Origin: a bacterium
GTDB taxonomy: Bacteria > Planctomycetota > UBA8108 > UBA1146
DNA: 49,907 nt
NCBI GenBank assembly: GCA_029976805.1
Contig: JAPOLY010000009.1
Coordinates: forward strand, 1 to 49,907
Direction of reading: 5' to 3'
In this document: positions 16,220 through 23,836 of the stretch, piece after piece
Position numbering within the stretch: position 1 is the first letter of the stretch
How the letters are laid out: each line of letters opens with the position of its first letter
Notes under the pieces: generated by a model
The model's database searches: none
The model's input: the letters and a program-made list of their open reading frames with translations, nothing else
Told to the model about the DNA's origin: nothing
Translations under genes and position numbers: made by a program

Positions 16220-16731
16220 GACCTCTCCAGGTGTTTCAAAACCTCAGTCACTACCTCCCCGGGATCGAGGTCGGAAGTATTCACCGCTTCTACTCCGAGT
16301 TCCCTGTACCACTGTTCACGGCGGGAGCGCAGATGGCGGGCAGATTCAGCATGCGTCAGACCCGGCTGCAGGGGTCGTAACGAGTCACGGGTTCTTTCGA
16401 GCAATACTTCATCTGAAGCATCCAGCCAGATACAGATCCATTGCTTGAGAATCTCGCGATTGCTGGGGACTTCAACGACACCCCCACCACATCCCAGTAT
16501 GACATCCGATTGAGACTGGAGACTTTTATGAAGTGATTCGAGAGTGACCGATTCTGCAGATCGAAATGTCTCCCACCCCCGGTTTTCAACCCACTCTCCG
16601 GGAGACCAACCTGAAGACTCTTCCAGAATCTGGTCTACATCGACAAAGGCAGCGTGAAGGGCTTCTCCGAGGAGAGGTCCGACGGTACTTTTCCCACTTC
16701 CGGGGAGGCCGATCAGGGCAACACGAGCCAA
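16216..16731 (-). CDS. aroK: Shikimate kinase
   Basis: 171 residues, the usual size. Walker A is GLPGSGKST near the start. The substrate-binding Asp lies in FVDVDQILEE, the ENRGWETFR segment carries the shikimate-contacting Arg, GCGGGVV is the conserved glycine loop, and the lid with its arginine is in SLRPLQPG. It phosphorylates shikimate at the 3-hydroxyl in aromatic amino-acid synthesis. No other shikimate-pathway gene is in the window. It is coupled by ATGA to the prepilin peptidase downstream. Confidence 0.93.
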   Translation of the reverse strand: MARVALIGLPGSGKSTVGPLLGEALHAAFVDVDQILEESSGWSPGEWVENRGWETFRSAESVTLESLHKSLQSQSDVILGCGGGVVEVPSNREILKQWICIWLDASDEVLLERTRDSLRPLQPGLTHAESARHLRSRREQWYRELGVEAVNTSDLDPGEVVTEVLKHLERS

Positions 16732-16757
16732 AGGCGGGTTCCTTTTCCGCTCAGGGG

Positions 16758-18956
16758 TCAGGGAAGCAGCAATGGAATGGAGAGTTCCAGGGTTTCGATT
16801 CCCCTGCGAACTTTGACCAAAATGGTGTCGAGTCCCTGAAACTGGAGCGCGGTCGTCACGTCTTCAATCGAATCGACGCTGGAATCACAGATAGACAGGA
16901 TCCAGTCTCCGGCACGCAATCCACCTTCATAGGCCGGCATTCCCTCAACGGTACCCGTGACGAGGATACCCCAGCTGTTTTCCTCGATGTCGAGGCCCAG
17001 AATTGGCGTCTCCTCCAGTTCGAGAGACGCGGCTGCGGGAACCGGGGTTGGCTTTTCTTCAATGGTGGCGATGGCTTCTCTGGGCCGGGTCATCAGAACG
17101 ACCTGATCGAGGCCCCGCTGGACCTCAAAAACCACCCCGTACTCTTCGCGGTTCTCCAATGCAGCCTGGATCGAGTCGAGAGAGTCGATAGCAGTGCTCT
17201 CGATGCGGATCAGGCGATCACCCAGCTCAAGACCCGCTTCCTCTGCCAGCGACCCGGGAAAGACCCGTTCGATAGTCACGCCCGATTCACTCCAGACCAC
17301 AGCAATTCCAAGGACCGGATCTCCCTTGTCAGCAGTCGAAGCAGGGACGCGGTTTCTCTGTTGTCGCTTCACCGGAGCAGGAAGGCTTGTCGCCACCTCG
17401 GGTCCTCTTCGGACCGAACGCGAAGACTGTTCCTCAGGGAAAGCCCCCAGAGTGCCTCTTCGTTCCATCGCCTCTCCATCACGAGAGAAACCGATTTTCA
17501 GGGAATCACCCTGACGGAGGTCCTGAAGACTGTCACGAAGGGAGGTCAGGTCAGAGACTGTTTTTCCTCCCACTGATACGAGACGGTCTCCCTTGCTGAG
17601 TCCCATCTCTGCAGCGCAGGACCCCTCGATCACCTCCTCGATGATCAGCCCACCCTCAGATTCTGCGGGCACGATGCCCAGAAATCCGCGGATACTGGAA
17701 GCCCGCTCCAATGAATCCCGGGCCGCCCCATCGCCGGAAGCCTGTGCCAGCAAGCCCTTGGCGATCCAGGCTCTGCCTTCACGCTGAAAATGCAGTTCCA
17801 CAGAGGCCCCGGGCATCGTCCGCATGAGAATATCCCGAAGGCCGCCAATGGTGCGGATACGTGCATCCCCCATTCCGGTGATCACGTCCCCGACAATCAG
17901 GCCCAGAATTGCGGCATTGGATCCGGCATCGACTTCCGTCACGCGAATCCCAAAGTCGTCTTCCTGAATCACACTGACACCCAATGAAACTCCAGGAGCG
18001 TTAGTAACAGGAGCACTCGCAGCTGGAGGCTCAGGGTCAGCGGAGGTCGATTCACTGACCTGTGCGGCAGGCTCTGCCATTTCGTTGTCAACAGCGGCGA
18101 TGACCGGAGCGGGTACGTTTCCGCCTGAGGCAAGAATGCCACGGACCTGAGTCCGCATAACCCCATCGGATCCCCGTCGAGCCCAGATCAGAGTGATCTC
18201 ATCGCCCTCTTTTTTACTCATGACAATTCGCTGCATCGTTTCGATGGAAGCCAGTTCTCCATCCACTTGAACGATGACGTCTCCCTGTTTCAGCCCGAGA
18301 CGATCCGCACTTCCTCCAGAGGAAACCTCGGCAACGATCGTCAACAGCTCTGCAGCACTACCCACCCAAGCCGCGACAGTCGGGTCACCGGGGAGAACCG
18401 ACATACCCATCCGGGCTCTGGGACGATTGTCCTGCGTGATGGTATCGACCACTTCAGGTGCGTTCGGTTTCTGAGGGGATGTTTGTGCCGCCATCGCTTT
18501 CAGATCTTCCACCACCTGCTTCAGGGATTCATTTTCGAGGGTGAGACGTTCGATCTCCGCCTGAGCCTTCGCCAACTTCTCATCCGCAAGGTTCTTCAAC
18601 TCTTCCAACTGCTTCTCGAATTGGAATCCGATGGATACCAGTTCTTCTGCAGCACGATTTTGAAGAAGCTCCATTTGCTTTCGTGCTTCTGCCCGAGTCT
18701 TGTCGAGTTCTTCCGCAGCCATCGCCCGTATCTGTGAAATACGGTTCTCAAAATCCTGGGTACGTCCCTCGAGTTGACGTGAAAAATCTCCGCGGAGTTC
18801 TTCCATCTGCTTTTGGAACTTTTCCTTGATCGCTTTCACATCGTCTTCGATGGAGAGCTGACCCGGATCAACAAAGGCGTTCACCGTGACCGCTGGACAG
18901 AATGCCAACAGCAACGAAAAAATGATCGCAAGAGGAGTCACTTTGGATTGGGCCAT
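16758..18956 (-). CDS. Exported coiled-coil protein with five tandem PDZ domains
   Basis: 732 residues. A signal peptide (PLAIIFSLLLAFCPAVTVNA) is followed by a long Lys/Glu-rich coiled coil (about 35-165), then five PDZ domains at about 185-275, 325-410, 425-510, 550-630 and 650-730. Each has the paired pattern of a beta strand, an AxxxGLxxGD loop and a following helix (GLKQGDVIVQVDG, GLIVGDVITGMGD, GLSKGDRLVSVGG, GLELGDRLIRIES, GLRAGDWILSICD). No HtrA, RseP or CtpA protease domain is joined, so it is probably a periplasmic scaffold that binds exposed C-termini. Ala/Pro/Glu-rich linkers separate the domains. Its gene is followed, 27 bases on, by aroK and pilD. Specific partners cannot be read from the sequence. 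Confidence 0.82.
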   Translation of the reverse strand: MAQSKVTPLAIIFSLLLAFCPAVTVNAFVDPGQLSIEDDVKAIKEKFQKQMEELRGDFSRQLEGRTQDFENRISQIRAMAAEELDKTRAEARKQMELLQNRAAEELVSIGFQFEKQLEELKNLADEKLAKAQAEIERLTLENESLKQVVEDLKAMAAQTSPQKPNAPEVVDTITQDNRPRARMGMSVLPGDPTVAAWVGSAAELLTIVAEVSSGGSADRLGLKQGDVIVQVDGELASIETMQRIVMSKKEGDEITLIWARRGSDGVMRTQVRGILASGGNVPAPVIAAVDNEMAEPAAQVSESTSADPEPPAASAPVTNAPGVSLGVSVIQEDDFGIRVTEVDAGSNAAILGLIVGDVITGMGDARIRTIGGLRDILMRTMPGASVELHFQREGRAWIAKGLLAQASGDGAARDSLERASSIRGFLGIVPAESEGGLIIEEVIEGSCAAEMGLSKGDRLVSVGGKTVSDLTSLRDSLQDLRQGDSLKIGFSRDGEAMERRGTLGAFPEEQSSRSVRRGPEVATSLPAPVKRQQRNRVPASTADKGDPVLGIAVVWSESGVTIERVFPGSLAEEAGLELGDRLIRIESTAIDSLDSIQAALENREEYGVVFEVQRGLDQVVLMTRPREAIATIEEKPTPVPAAASLELEETPILGLDIEENSWGILVTGTVEGMPAYEGGLRAGDWILSICDSSVDSIEDVTTALQFQGLDTILVKVRRGIETLELSIPLLLP

Positions 18957-19052
18957 GATTCAGGTCCCTTCCCTTAATTCATTTTCAGCCATGTCGGGGG
19001 ACCGGTGATGCGGTCAAAAGAAGCGTGTCTGTTTCCCCCGGCCCTGAAGTGC

Positions 19053-19071
19053 ATGAATGGAAACCATTCAT
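19053..19071. repeat. Perfect hairpin upstream of the PDZ gene
   Basis: ATGAATGG-AAA-CCATTCAT is a perfect 8-bp stem with a three-base loop, followed on the plus strand by TTTTCCCC. It lies in the 232-base gap between the aminotransferase end and the PDZ gene. It could act as a weak terminator or an operator. Confidence 0.35.
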
Positions 19072-19188
19072 TTTCCCCGCACATAAATTCAGGTCTCATG
19101 GATTCTGTCTCAGAAAAAGCACCCCATCAACAACCCGAAGCCTTTCCAAGGGCCAAAAAGACACCTTTGAAGGTGGATTTCAGGGAGA

Positions 19189-20361
19189 TTAAGAGGTTTT
19201 CTGAAGAAACTGATCCAAACGACTGAGGGCTTCGGCGATTTCAGCGTTCGGTCTGGCATAAGAGAGTCGCAGGCAACCGGGACTTCCAAAGGCATCTCCG
19301 GGAACAGCAGCCACTCCCATCTCCTCAAGAAGACCCAGGCAAAACTGATTGGCATCAGTCACCCGCTTGTCATCACCCAGAAAATTCGAGACGTCAACGA
19401 AGACATAAAAAGCACCCTTGGGAGCGACAAACTGGACACCGTCCATGGCATTCAGTTTTTCAACCACAAGGTCTTTTCGATCACGAAATGCGGCGTACAT
19501 CTCCTGAAGTTCCGGGTGATCCATTCCATCCAGTGCTGCCGCCACCGTTGCCTGCGAAATACTGCAGGGATTGGCTGCGTTATGACTTTGCAATCTTCCG
19601 ATGGCATTGGCCCGCTCGGGCTCACTGACACTCCAACCGAGCCTCCATCCCGTCATGGCAAAAGACTTGGACAGACCAGAGATATAACTGACTCGCTCCG
19701 GGTCGATACTGAATGGACTATTGAGTTTTCCCTCATGGACCATCGCCTCGTAGATTTCATCACTGATCACCCACAAATCGTTATCGCGGGCAAACTCGAT
19801 GATCTCCAAAACTTCTGACGCACTGCTAACAACACCGGTGGGATTGCCGGGCTCGTTGAGAATGATTCCCATCGTCCTCGGGGTCAGCTGGGCTTCGAGA
19901 GCTTCACGAGTCAGCCGGAAACCATTTTCGATACGAGTTTCGACGACCACGGGAATGCCATCTGCCAGGCGAATCAGTTCCGGATAGGAAACCCAATAAG
20001 GCGCCCCGATCATCACTTCGTCTCCAGGGTTTACCAGAGACAACAATGTCTGAGAGAGGGAATGCTTGACTCCGGATGACAGAATGACCTGCTCAGGTTT
20101 GACTTCGACATTACGAGTCCGAAGAACGTGACGGCACACTGCTTCCCGAGCCTCGGGATGACCACTGGTTGGAGTGTATCGAGTCCAACCAGACTCCATC
20201 GCCTCGTGGGCAACATCCCGAATGAACTTGGGAGTCTCGAAGTCCGGTTCTCCGACACTAAGATTGATGATCTCTGTCCCCTGAGCCCGCATCTCCTGAA
20301 GTCTTGCATTCAGGGAAAGGGTTGCGGATGGGGTAATGGTTCGGACTCTTTGGCTGATCAT
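19189..20361 (-). CDS. Class I aminotransferase (aspartate aminotransferase-like)
   Basis: 390 residues. PLP-enzyme signatures are complete: the NEPGNPTG loop with Asn173, Asp201 and Tyr204 in ISDEIYEAM, the Schiff-base Lys232 in ISGLSKSFAMTGWRLGW and the carboxylate-binding Arg near the C-terminus in GCLRLSYAR. The N-terminal INLSVGEPDFETP and YTPTSGHPEAREA segments match the 1-beta/AspC subgroup. Known members exchange the amino group between aspartate and 2-oxoglutarate, some also acting on prephenate. Substrate range cannot be set by sequence alone. It is transcribed alone. Confidence 0.9.
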   Translation of the reverse strand: MISQRVRTITPSATLSLNARLQEMRAQGTEIINLSVGEPDFETPKFIRDVAHEAMESGWTRYTPTSGHPEAREAVCRHVLRTRNVEVKPEQVILSSGVKHSLSQTLLSLVNPGDEVMIGAPYWVSYPELIRLADGIPVVVETRIENGFRLTREALEAQLTPRTMGIILNEPGNPTGVVSSASEVLEIIEFARDNDLWVISDEIYEAMVHEGKLNSPFSIDPERVSYISGLSKSFAMTGWRLGWSVSEPERANAIGRLQSHNAANPCSISQATVAAALDGMDHPELQEMYAAFRDRKDLVVEKLNAMDGVQFVAPKGAFYVFVDVSNFLGDDKRVTDANQFCLGLLEEMGVAAVPGDAFGSPGCLRLSYARPNAEIAEALSRLDQFLQKTS

Positions 20362-20579
20362 GCATCCTTCTCTCGACTATTCCGGCTGTATTTCCCGGCT
20401 ACTCAGGCCGGATCTTAGCCCTCTGGAGTCGATGAATCGAGACGAACGGCCTTACAACATTGGTAATGGTGAAGTTGCGGGCCGCCTTGAAAGCGATAAA
20501 ATGGGCTCTGGCCTATACATCTGAAGCGGCTCAAGGGCCGCAGACAGCAAAACCTGTCCCGCAGTTGAGGATTGAACAC

Positions 20580-21401
20580 ATGAGTCTATTACGTTTTGGC
20601 AGCCCCCTTCTGGCGGTGCTGTTCGCCCTCGTTCTGGTTTCTGCCCCGGTCTCGGCCCAGGAGAATTTCAGCCGCGGTGATTGCAATCTGGATGACCAGA
20701 TCAATATCGCCGATGCGGTCTTGTCCCTGAGCATTCTGTTTTCGGGAGCCGGTCCTGCACTTTGCCCGGACGCCTGCGATGTCAATGACGACGGAAGCAC
20801 GGATATCAGTGACCCGGTTTCACTGCTTTCTATTCTGTTTTCCAACGCCGGACCTCCGCCAGAACCCATCACTTGTGGCCAGGATCCCACTCCGGATGGA
20901 CTCGACTGCCCCACCGCAAGCAGCGGTTGCAGTGCTCCTCCGGCAGAGATTTGTGACAACAACATCGACGATGATCTCGACGGAGCCGTCGACTGCGCGG
21001 ATACGGACTGCGCGACAGACCCGGTATGCCTGCCTCCCACTATTTCCTATTTTGGAGATGTGTACCCGCAGGTGATCCAGACCGATTGCACTGTTTGCCA
21101 TGCTCCCCCCTCGAACTTTGGGGGCTTGAACCTTGAAGACAGCGCGACCAATGACTCTTACGCCACTTTGGTAAATCAGCCTTCAGCCGAGTGCGGTTCC
21201 TACGACTTCGTCGAGCCAGGCGACTCCTCTGCCAGTTGGCTCTTCCGTAAAATCGAGGGAACCCATGTGGCTGCGGCCCAGGCCGCAGGTTGCTCCACGA
21301 CAGCAGCCGGCTCACAGATGCCCATCGGCGGCTTCTGCTGTCTGACACCGGCTCAGGTCCAATTGGTCAAAGATTGGATCGATCTGGGAGCAGCGCCCTA
21401 A
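20580..21401 (+). CDS. Exported dockerin-like repeat and cytochrome c protein
   Basis: 273 residues from the ATG at 20580, with TGAGG nine bases upstream; the frame opens at 20460 but the signal peptide marks this start. After the signal (cleavage after VSAQ) come two dockerin-type calcium repeats (GDCNLDDQINIADAVLSLS and DVNDDGSTDISDPVSLLS). A Cys/Asp-rich segment (CDNNIDDDLDGAVDCADTDC) resembles calcium- or metal-binding repeats of exported proteins. The C-terminal third is a class I cytochrome c: haem site CTVCH at 170-174, candidate distal Met247 in SQMPIGG, and a closing helix VKDWIDLGA. This mix is typical of Planctomycetes. It probably works in the periplasm or at the surface; the electron partner is unknown. 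Confidence 0.83.
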   Translation: MSLLRFGSPLLAVLFALVLVSAPVSAQENFSRGDCNLDDQINIADAVLSLSILFSGAGPALCPDACDVNDDGSTDISDPVSLLSILFSNAGPPPEPITCGQDPTPDGLDCPTASSGCSAPPAEICDNNIDDDLDGAVDCADTDCATDPVCLPPTISYFGDVYPQVIQTDCTVCHAPPSNFGGLNLEDSATNDSYATLVNQPSAECGSYDFVEPGDSSASWLFRKIEGTHVAAAQAAGCSTTAAGSQMPIGGFCCLTPAQVQLVKDWIDLGAAP

Positions 21402-21416
21402 ATCGGTGTTTTTGAA

Positions 21417-21475
21417 GAAGTTGGGTGGCAATATTCCGGTCAAACTTGACACAGGAATATTGCCACCTAAACTTC
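21417..21475. repeat. Long inverted repeat between the cytochrome gene and tRNA-Leu
   Basis: A perfect 14-bp inverted repeat (21424-21437 with 21454-21467) extends to about 20 pairs (21417-21475) with one bulged A and one G-T pair. The loop is 16 bases. It can end the upstream mRNA as a hairpin although no T-run follows. Its right half overlaps the promoter predicted for the tRNA. Confidence 0.7.
21446..21473 (+). promoter_or_regulatory. Sigma-70-type promoter of tRNA-Leu
   Basis: TTGACA (21446-21451) and TAAACT (21468-21473) are separated by 16 bases. The predicted start is about 21480, some ten bases before the tRNA. The -35 box is a perfect match; the -10 box matches four of six. Confidence 0.6.
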
Positions 21476-21490
21476 GTGTTTCCGATCATT

Positions 21491-21574
21491 GCCGAGGTGG
21501 CGGAACTGGCAGACGCGTCAGACTAAGGATCTGATGAGCTTCGGCTCATGGGGGTTCGAGTCCCCCCCTCGGCA
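21491..21574 (+). tRNA. tRNA-Leu (anticodon AAG)
   Basis: An 84-base class II tRNA. Acceptor stem GCCGAGG pairs with CCTCGGC; D arm GCG/CGC; anticodon stem TCAGA/TCTGA encloses the loop CTAAGGA, so positions 34-36 read AAG; long variable arm GAGC-TTCG-GCTC; T arm GGGGG-TTCGAGT-CCCCC; discriminator A. The 3' CCA is not encoded. The loop is one base different from the common UAG-type loop (CTTAGGA). A34 in bacteria is normally found only in tRNA-Arg(ACG), so this is an unusual isoacceptor for CUN codons and would need A-to-I editing to read more than CUU. Confidence 0.9.
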
Positions 21575-21805
21575 CTCTTTTCTTTTCTGGTCCACGTGTT
21601 GCCTGTTTGGATCAGTCTTATCCAAGAGTGACATGCTGATCTGGCCTCCCCGTAAATGCGGGTATCACTCACCATTGCCTGCGATTTGCCCATCAGCCCT
21701 GAGTCAACCTTCCCGCTTCCTCTTCCAATCAGTCCCACATTCCTGAACCCCTGATCAGAGAACTCAGATCAGGCCGTAACCTGTGGCAGATCGGTTCAAC
21801 TCCGT

Positions 21806-22513
21806 TTATTCGAGAAGAATCGGGATGACCTGCGCAGCAGTTCCCGTGATACACACCGTCTGACTATCCAGAGCTGGTTGAGGGTTGATTTCAACTACGG
21901 GAATCCCCGCTCCTGCAGCCATACCGACAAGACCTGCAGCAGGATAGACCACTGCAGAAGTTCCAATGACCAGGACGAGCTCTGACTCCCGCATCACCCT
22001 TTCCGACTCAGCCCAGACTTCTGACGGCAACCCTTCGCCAAACCAGACGACTGAGGGTCGCAATCTCCCCCCACAGGGGCAGTGAGTTTTTTCGAGATCA
22101 CTTTCCGGAGTACCGCAGTCATGACAGTGCTGAGACCAGAGACTGCCATGAAGTTCCCAGACCCGGGAGCAACCACTCCTTTGGTGAAGCCCATCCACAT
22201 TTTGGGTCACGACTTCTACATGGTGGGAATCCCCGCTCGACCAATTACCCAGAGCCAGATGTCCCGCATGGGGTTGAGCCTCTTCGACAATCCCCCGCCT
22301 CCATTGATAAAACTCTCGGACTTCTTCCGGCGATTGCATAAACGCTTCCGGTGTCGCCCACTCCTCTGGCTTTCTTCCTCGCCACAAGCCTCCATCTCCC
22401 CGAAAAGTCGGGATGCCGCTTTCTGCGCTCATTCCAGCACCGGTAAACACCGCCACTTTTTCGACAGATTGAAGCATTTCTCGCACCGCATTTATTTCAG
22501 TCGACAACGTCAC
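21806..22513 (-). CDS. cobB: NAD-dependent protein deacylase, sirtuin (CobB-type)
   Basis: 235 residues. The NAD-binding motif VFTGAGMSAESGIPTFRG, the TQNVDGLHQ motif, the catalytic His in ELHGSLW, and the four zinc cysteines in CHDC and CPC are all present. The GTSAVVYPAAGL and VEINPQ motifs complete the Rossmann fold. It removes acyl groups from lysine, using NAD. The residues corresponding to Tyr and Arg of class III desuccinylases appear in the AFMQSPEEVREFYQWRR helix (Tyr and Arg three apart), so removal of succinyl groups is possible. It is a single gene. Confidence 0.92.
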   Translation of the reverse strand: MTLSTEINAVREMLQSVEKVAVFTGAGMSAESGIPTFRGDGGLWRGRKPEEWATPEAFMQSPEEVREFYQWRRGIVEEAQPHAGHLALGNWSSGDSHHVEVVTQNVDGLHQRSGCSRVWELHGSLWSQHCHDCGTPESDLEKTHCPCGGRLRPSVVWFGEGLPSEVWAESERVMRESELVLVIGTSAVVYPAAGLVGMAAGAGIPVVEINPQPALDSQTVCITGTAAQVIPILLE

Positions 22514-22556
22514 CCTCCCTTCACTGCACTGAATAAATCGATCCGGATCATTTCAT

Positions 22557-22599
22557 AAAAAAAGCGCGGAGATACGGAAATGATTCCGTATCTCCGCGC
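22557..22599 (-). terminator. Strong intrinsic terminator behind the H1-like gene
   Basis: A perfect 16-bp stem (22564-22579 with 22584-22599, loop of four) is followed on the minus strand by a run of seven T (22557-22563). Confidence 0.92.
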
Positions 22600-22767
22600 A
22601 AGTTGCCCCGGAGAAAGCAGGGGGAAATTCGCCCCCAGGGTACGCCCGGCTTTAGCCGGGATCCTCGCATTCTCAGTCCCAATAGCTGTACTTGGGACTC
22701 GTATCAGGTTTAGACCTGGAACGCTGGGTTCCCTTTCGCCACGGGCGTGACTGACCTGAAGGCGCCG
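22600..22767 (-). ncRNA. Hairpin-rich segment between the H1-like gene and its terminator
   Basis: At least five local hairpins stand in a row: GGGGG/CCCCC (22620-22636), CCCGGCT/AGCCGGG (22645-22660), AGTCCCAA/TTGGGACT (22676-22699), CAGGT/ACCTG (near 22705-22718) and GGAAC/GTTCC (22719-22732), plus CGCC/GGCG near 22738-22746. Two of the small loops on the minus strand share a CTAAA sequence. The CAGGT arm could also pair with ACCTGA at 22754-22759, giving two exclusive folds. The segment is either a structured 3' untranslated region of the H1-like mRNA or a small RNA processed from it. I found no match to tmRNA, SRP RNA, RNase P or a riboswitch that I know. Confidence 0.4.
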
Positions 22768-23130
22768 CTACTTTTTTCTACGTGCGGTTTTCTTCTTGGC
22801 AGTCTTCTTCTTGGCTACTTTTTTCTTCGCCTTCTTCTTGGCTACTTTCTTTTTCGCCGTCTTCTTCTTGGCGGTCTTCTTTTTAGCCGTCTTCTTCTTG
22901 GCGGTCTTCTTCTTCGCCGCCTTCTTCTTGGCTACCTTTTTCTTGGCAGTCTTCTTCTTCGCTGCCTTCTTCTTGGCAGTCTTCTTCTTCGCTACCTTCT
23001 TCTTGGCAGTCTTCTTCTTAGCCACCTTTTTCTTGGCGGCCTTCTTCTTCGCTACCTTCTTCTTGGCAACTTTTTTCTTAGCTGCCTTCTTTTTGGCGAC
23101 TTTTTTCTTCGCCGCTTTTTTCTTGGCCAT
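22768..23130 (-). CDS. Histone H1-like lysine/alanine repeat protein
   Basis: 120 residues from the ATG at 23130, with AGGAG seven bases upstream; the frame extends 11 codons further but without such a site. Nearly the whole protein is a pentapeptide repeat of the form A-K-K-K-x with x = A, V or T, ending in TARRKK. This makes it strongly basic, as in eukaryotic H1 tails and bacterial H1-like proteins (HctB, BpH1, AlgP). It should bind DNA or RNA and compact the nucleoid. The matching 15-bp DNA repeat makes the gene prone to change in length. It is a single-gene unit with a strong terminator. Confidence 0.85.
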   Translation of the reverse strand: MAKKKAAKKKVAKKKAAKKKVAKKKVAKKKAAKKKVAKKKTAKKKVAKKKTAKKKAAKKKTAKKKVAKKKAAKKKTAKKKTAKKKTAKKKTAKKKVAKKKAKKKVAKKKTAKKKTARRKK

Positions 23131-23773
23131 GAGCCAACTCCTATCGGGGGCAGTGCCCCTCAACCCTGATGCATCCGCTCCCCTCCGAGGGAGCGATCGG
23201 TGAACGGGAACAGGACAACCACTGCCCAGGACCGCTCGCCGATAGAAATCTCCAAGAGTATGAAGGAAAAGACGTTAAAGATGCAAGGAACATCTTTCAT
23301 CCGATTTCCCCCTACGAGTCACAGTCGTATCTCCGGATTTTCAAAACCCAATCCGAAACAACCGTGCGCTGAACCTGTGTTCCCGAGAATCACAATGACA
23401 GCGGCACAACTTTTGGGTCCTCATGTCGTCTCACAAAGACTTCGCCTTTGCAAAGGACACAAGATCTCCTCAACAGTTGTCACAACTCAAACAAATGGAA
23501 AACCGAGACGACTCAAACCAAGTCGTTCGAAAAGAAACAGGTGTACCCAGCCTGTAAAAAGAAAGTTCGGAACAACGATGTATCAACCGGCATGAAACCA
23601 AAATGTTTTTCAAAATGATTTCACTATGTGACTCTTCGCTGTTTCGGAAACTGCCCTCTTCAGGCCGATCACCGGATCCCCCTCCGGCCACCTCGTCTCC
23701 GCTTTCCCCTAACCTTGGACACATGGTAACGGGATTTTTTCAGCCAGTTCAACTTTTTTTTTCTGCCAACCAC
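23131..23773. other. Long intergenic region upstream of the H1-like gene
   Basis: About 640 bases without a convincing gene; plus frames here have poor composition. In the minus-strand leader of the H1-like gene, GCTCCC/GGGAGC (near 23178) and GGGGC/GCCCC just ahead of the ribosome binding site could form hairpins. A perfect palindrome AGTTGT-C-ACAACT lies at 23475-23487 and could be an operator. No clear -35/-10 pair was found. Confidence 0.4.
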
Positions 23774-23807
23774 AAAAAAAGTGCAGAGCGATGACTCGCT
23801 CTGCACT
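23774..23807 (-). terminator. Intrinsic terminator after the exported LKNG protein gene
   Basis: A perfect 12-bp stem (23780-23791 with 23796-23807, loop TGAC) is followed on the minus strand by seven T (23774-23780). Confidence 0.92.
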
Positions 23808-23836
23808 TCTTCTGTCGACGACAAACATGGTTCTCG

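Noticed and set aside
16566-17576. 336-codon plus frame across aroK and the PDZ gene
   Set aside because: Antisense shadow of two clear genes.
22600-22767. tmRNA, SRP RNA, 6S RNA or RNase P RNA
   Set aside because: None of the conserved sequences of these RNAs (tag frame, GGAAG tetraloop region, GAAAGTCCGGGC core) could be found on either strand.
22768-23130. CRISPR-like array
   Set aside because: The 15-bp repeat has no spacers and encodes the H1-like protein.
22747-23203. Two plus-strand frames rich in Phe and Leu
   Set aside because: They are the complement of the AKKK repeats of the H1-like gene, so they look like membrane proteins only by composition.
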